A DNA stretch of 64,000 nucleotides, taken from Notospermus geniculatus (lineage: Eukaryota > Nemertea > Pilidiophora > Heteronemertea > Lineidae). A model generated the notes under the pieces. It made no database searches and was not told the DNA's origin. It saw nothing but the letters and a program-made list of their open reading frames with translations. This document shows, piece by piece, positions 62,921 through 64,000 of this stretch. Numbering within the stretch: the first letter of the stretch is position 1; every line of letters begins with the position of its first letter. Position numbers and translations under genes: made by a program. The DNA lies in NCBI GenBank assembly GCA_002633025.1, contig NMRB01000801.1, positions 78,191-142,190 on the forward strand. The letters are read 5' to 3'.

Positions 62921-64000
62921 ATGATGACTAAGGTTACCTTGTCGCAGGTAATTGGAGTGGAACTTACGACTTCAAAAGTCTTGAAATAGGCCTAGGTCTC
63001 GTGACTATTTGTCACCAATAGTCACCATGTCTTTTGTAAGCGTTCCTTTGAAAATAGGCCTAGTAGGTGGTCTAGCCTATGTATTTTCTGGTCTGCTGTT
63101 GTATCACTGGTTTTGTAGGCTAAACTAGGCCTTCCTTAGTATCATCTGGACAGGCCTATGCAAGCATGACGTCCATAGATTGTACGAAAATTAAAAAATT
63201 GCCTTCTTGGGAAATCTCGCACTTGTTGGTATTGTACTGACTATTGATGCAAGTCGCCTGTGCTTTTGTAACAACAAGGTAGTTGTAGCCATCTGTGCTT
63301 ACATGTAGCTCATATATTGGTACATGTATATCCTAAAAACAATCACAAAATAATGTCTCATTGTCTGCATGATAATGATACTATCCACGTTAAGGCCACA
63401 GATATTATTCTTTGTTCAACAAGCTGATTTTGCATTATGGCCTGAAAATGGCTGCAACGCACTTGCCGAAAGCGGTGTGAAGTTCGGACAATGCACCCAT
63501 TGTTGGGAGGCGGACCAGTGGAAAATGATAAAGGACCCCCTGCTGAATGCAGCGAAAAAAGGCAGAACTCTGCAGAGGCCTTCTCATTTCACGAGCCCCT
63601 GAGAAACCTGCAGTACATGTACGTCACGGAGAGAGCCCCCTTTCTCTGCGGGGAATTCCCGACGTCCTTTTGTCTTGCACACTTCATTCTCCTCGTCACA
63701 TGTCCTCAAAAGATATTCCTCAAAATCAGAATTTGGACTGATTGATTACTTTGAAGGCCAGTCGAGTGTTAAAATAACAAATTGTTCAGTCATTGTCTGG
63801 GGTGTATGGGTCAAGTAGGCTAAGACTGACAGGAAAAGTGAGCTGACGTTCTGAAGGCCCATGCACCCATGCCTGAAATGTAGGGCCTCACTCTCCTTGA
63901 CCTCCCTCGTGGTCACTTCCCTATAAGGGACACCAAGCGACAAAATTGGATTAGGCCTAAGTCATTTCGTTGATGCAACCTGTATAATTAGGACACCGGT
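62921..64000. other. Right-edge intron of the LC3C-like gene
   Basis: No exon encoding the missing LC3C C-terminus is visible, and no RNA gene. Several TAGGCCTA octamers occur (for example near 62990, 63058 and 63952). Short open frames at 63369-63745 have no recognisable domain. Confidence 0.4.

Overview
The window is animal (metazoan) nuclear DNA, most likely from an outcrossing marine invertebrate. Genes are split by GT-AG introns, housekeeping genes carry classic animal intron positions, and the spacers are full of short palindromic DNA transposons, tRNA-derived SINEs and minisatellites. The encoded proteins (calmodulin, TALPID3, an IRF2BP co-regulator, an LC3C-type Atg8, a divergent class A GPCR and a secreted cyclase-family hydrolase) do not fix the phylum. 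An invertebrate deuterostome is my guess, not a conclusion. The palindromic octamer TAGGCCTA recurs throughout and looks like a lineage signature.

Layout. 0.7-1.9 kb: intronless GPCR (+), followed by a cluster of palindromic MITE-like elements. 3.4-4.7 kb: two-exon cyclase/kynurenine-formamidase-family enzyme (-), with a signal peptide and a GPI-like tail. 5.6-9.7 kb: complete five-exon calmodulin gene (+), with a transposon in its third intron and a long 3' UTR. 13.6-58.2 kb: a TALPID3 (KIAA0586) gene (+), reconstructed here as 24 coding exons totalling 5,670 nt including the stop (1,889 codons plus stop). Its first seven exons lie at 13.6-16.6 kb and the rest at 47.5-58.2 kb. The intervening 30.9 kb intron holds a complete intronless IRF2BP gene (35.8-37.6 kb, same strand), an assembly gap and many repeats. 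59.4 kb to the right edge: the first three coding exons of an LC3C-like Atg8 gene (+); its last exon or exons lie outside the window.

The genes are functionally unrelated (calcium signalling, cilium/centriole, transcription, autophagy, receptor, hydrolase) and form no pathway cluster.

Assembly cautions. There is a run of 111 Ns at 21904-22014. Three single Ns (13011, 34374, 44580) each sit beside a duplicated segment, the pattern expected when two haplotypes or overlapping contigs are joined without collapsing. The stretch from about 19 to 42 kb is visibly richer in CpG than the calmodulin and TALPID3 gene bodies. This may reflect mosaic invertebrate gene-body methylation or a foreign or mis-scaffolded block.

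I found no single unmistakable new biological system. The most unusual signals are the hairpin elements: a four-copy CCTGAGAA family with a natural occupied/empty site pair, and a class sharing outer GGGGCCGTA ends but with unrelated stems. Others are a 55-bp tandem repeat that begins inside the TALPID3 stop region, a CRE-bearing minisatellite downstream of IRF2BP, and an IRF2BP gene inside a TALPID3 intron.
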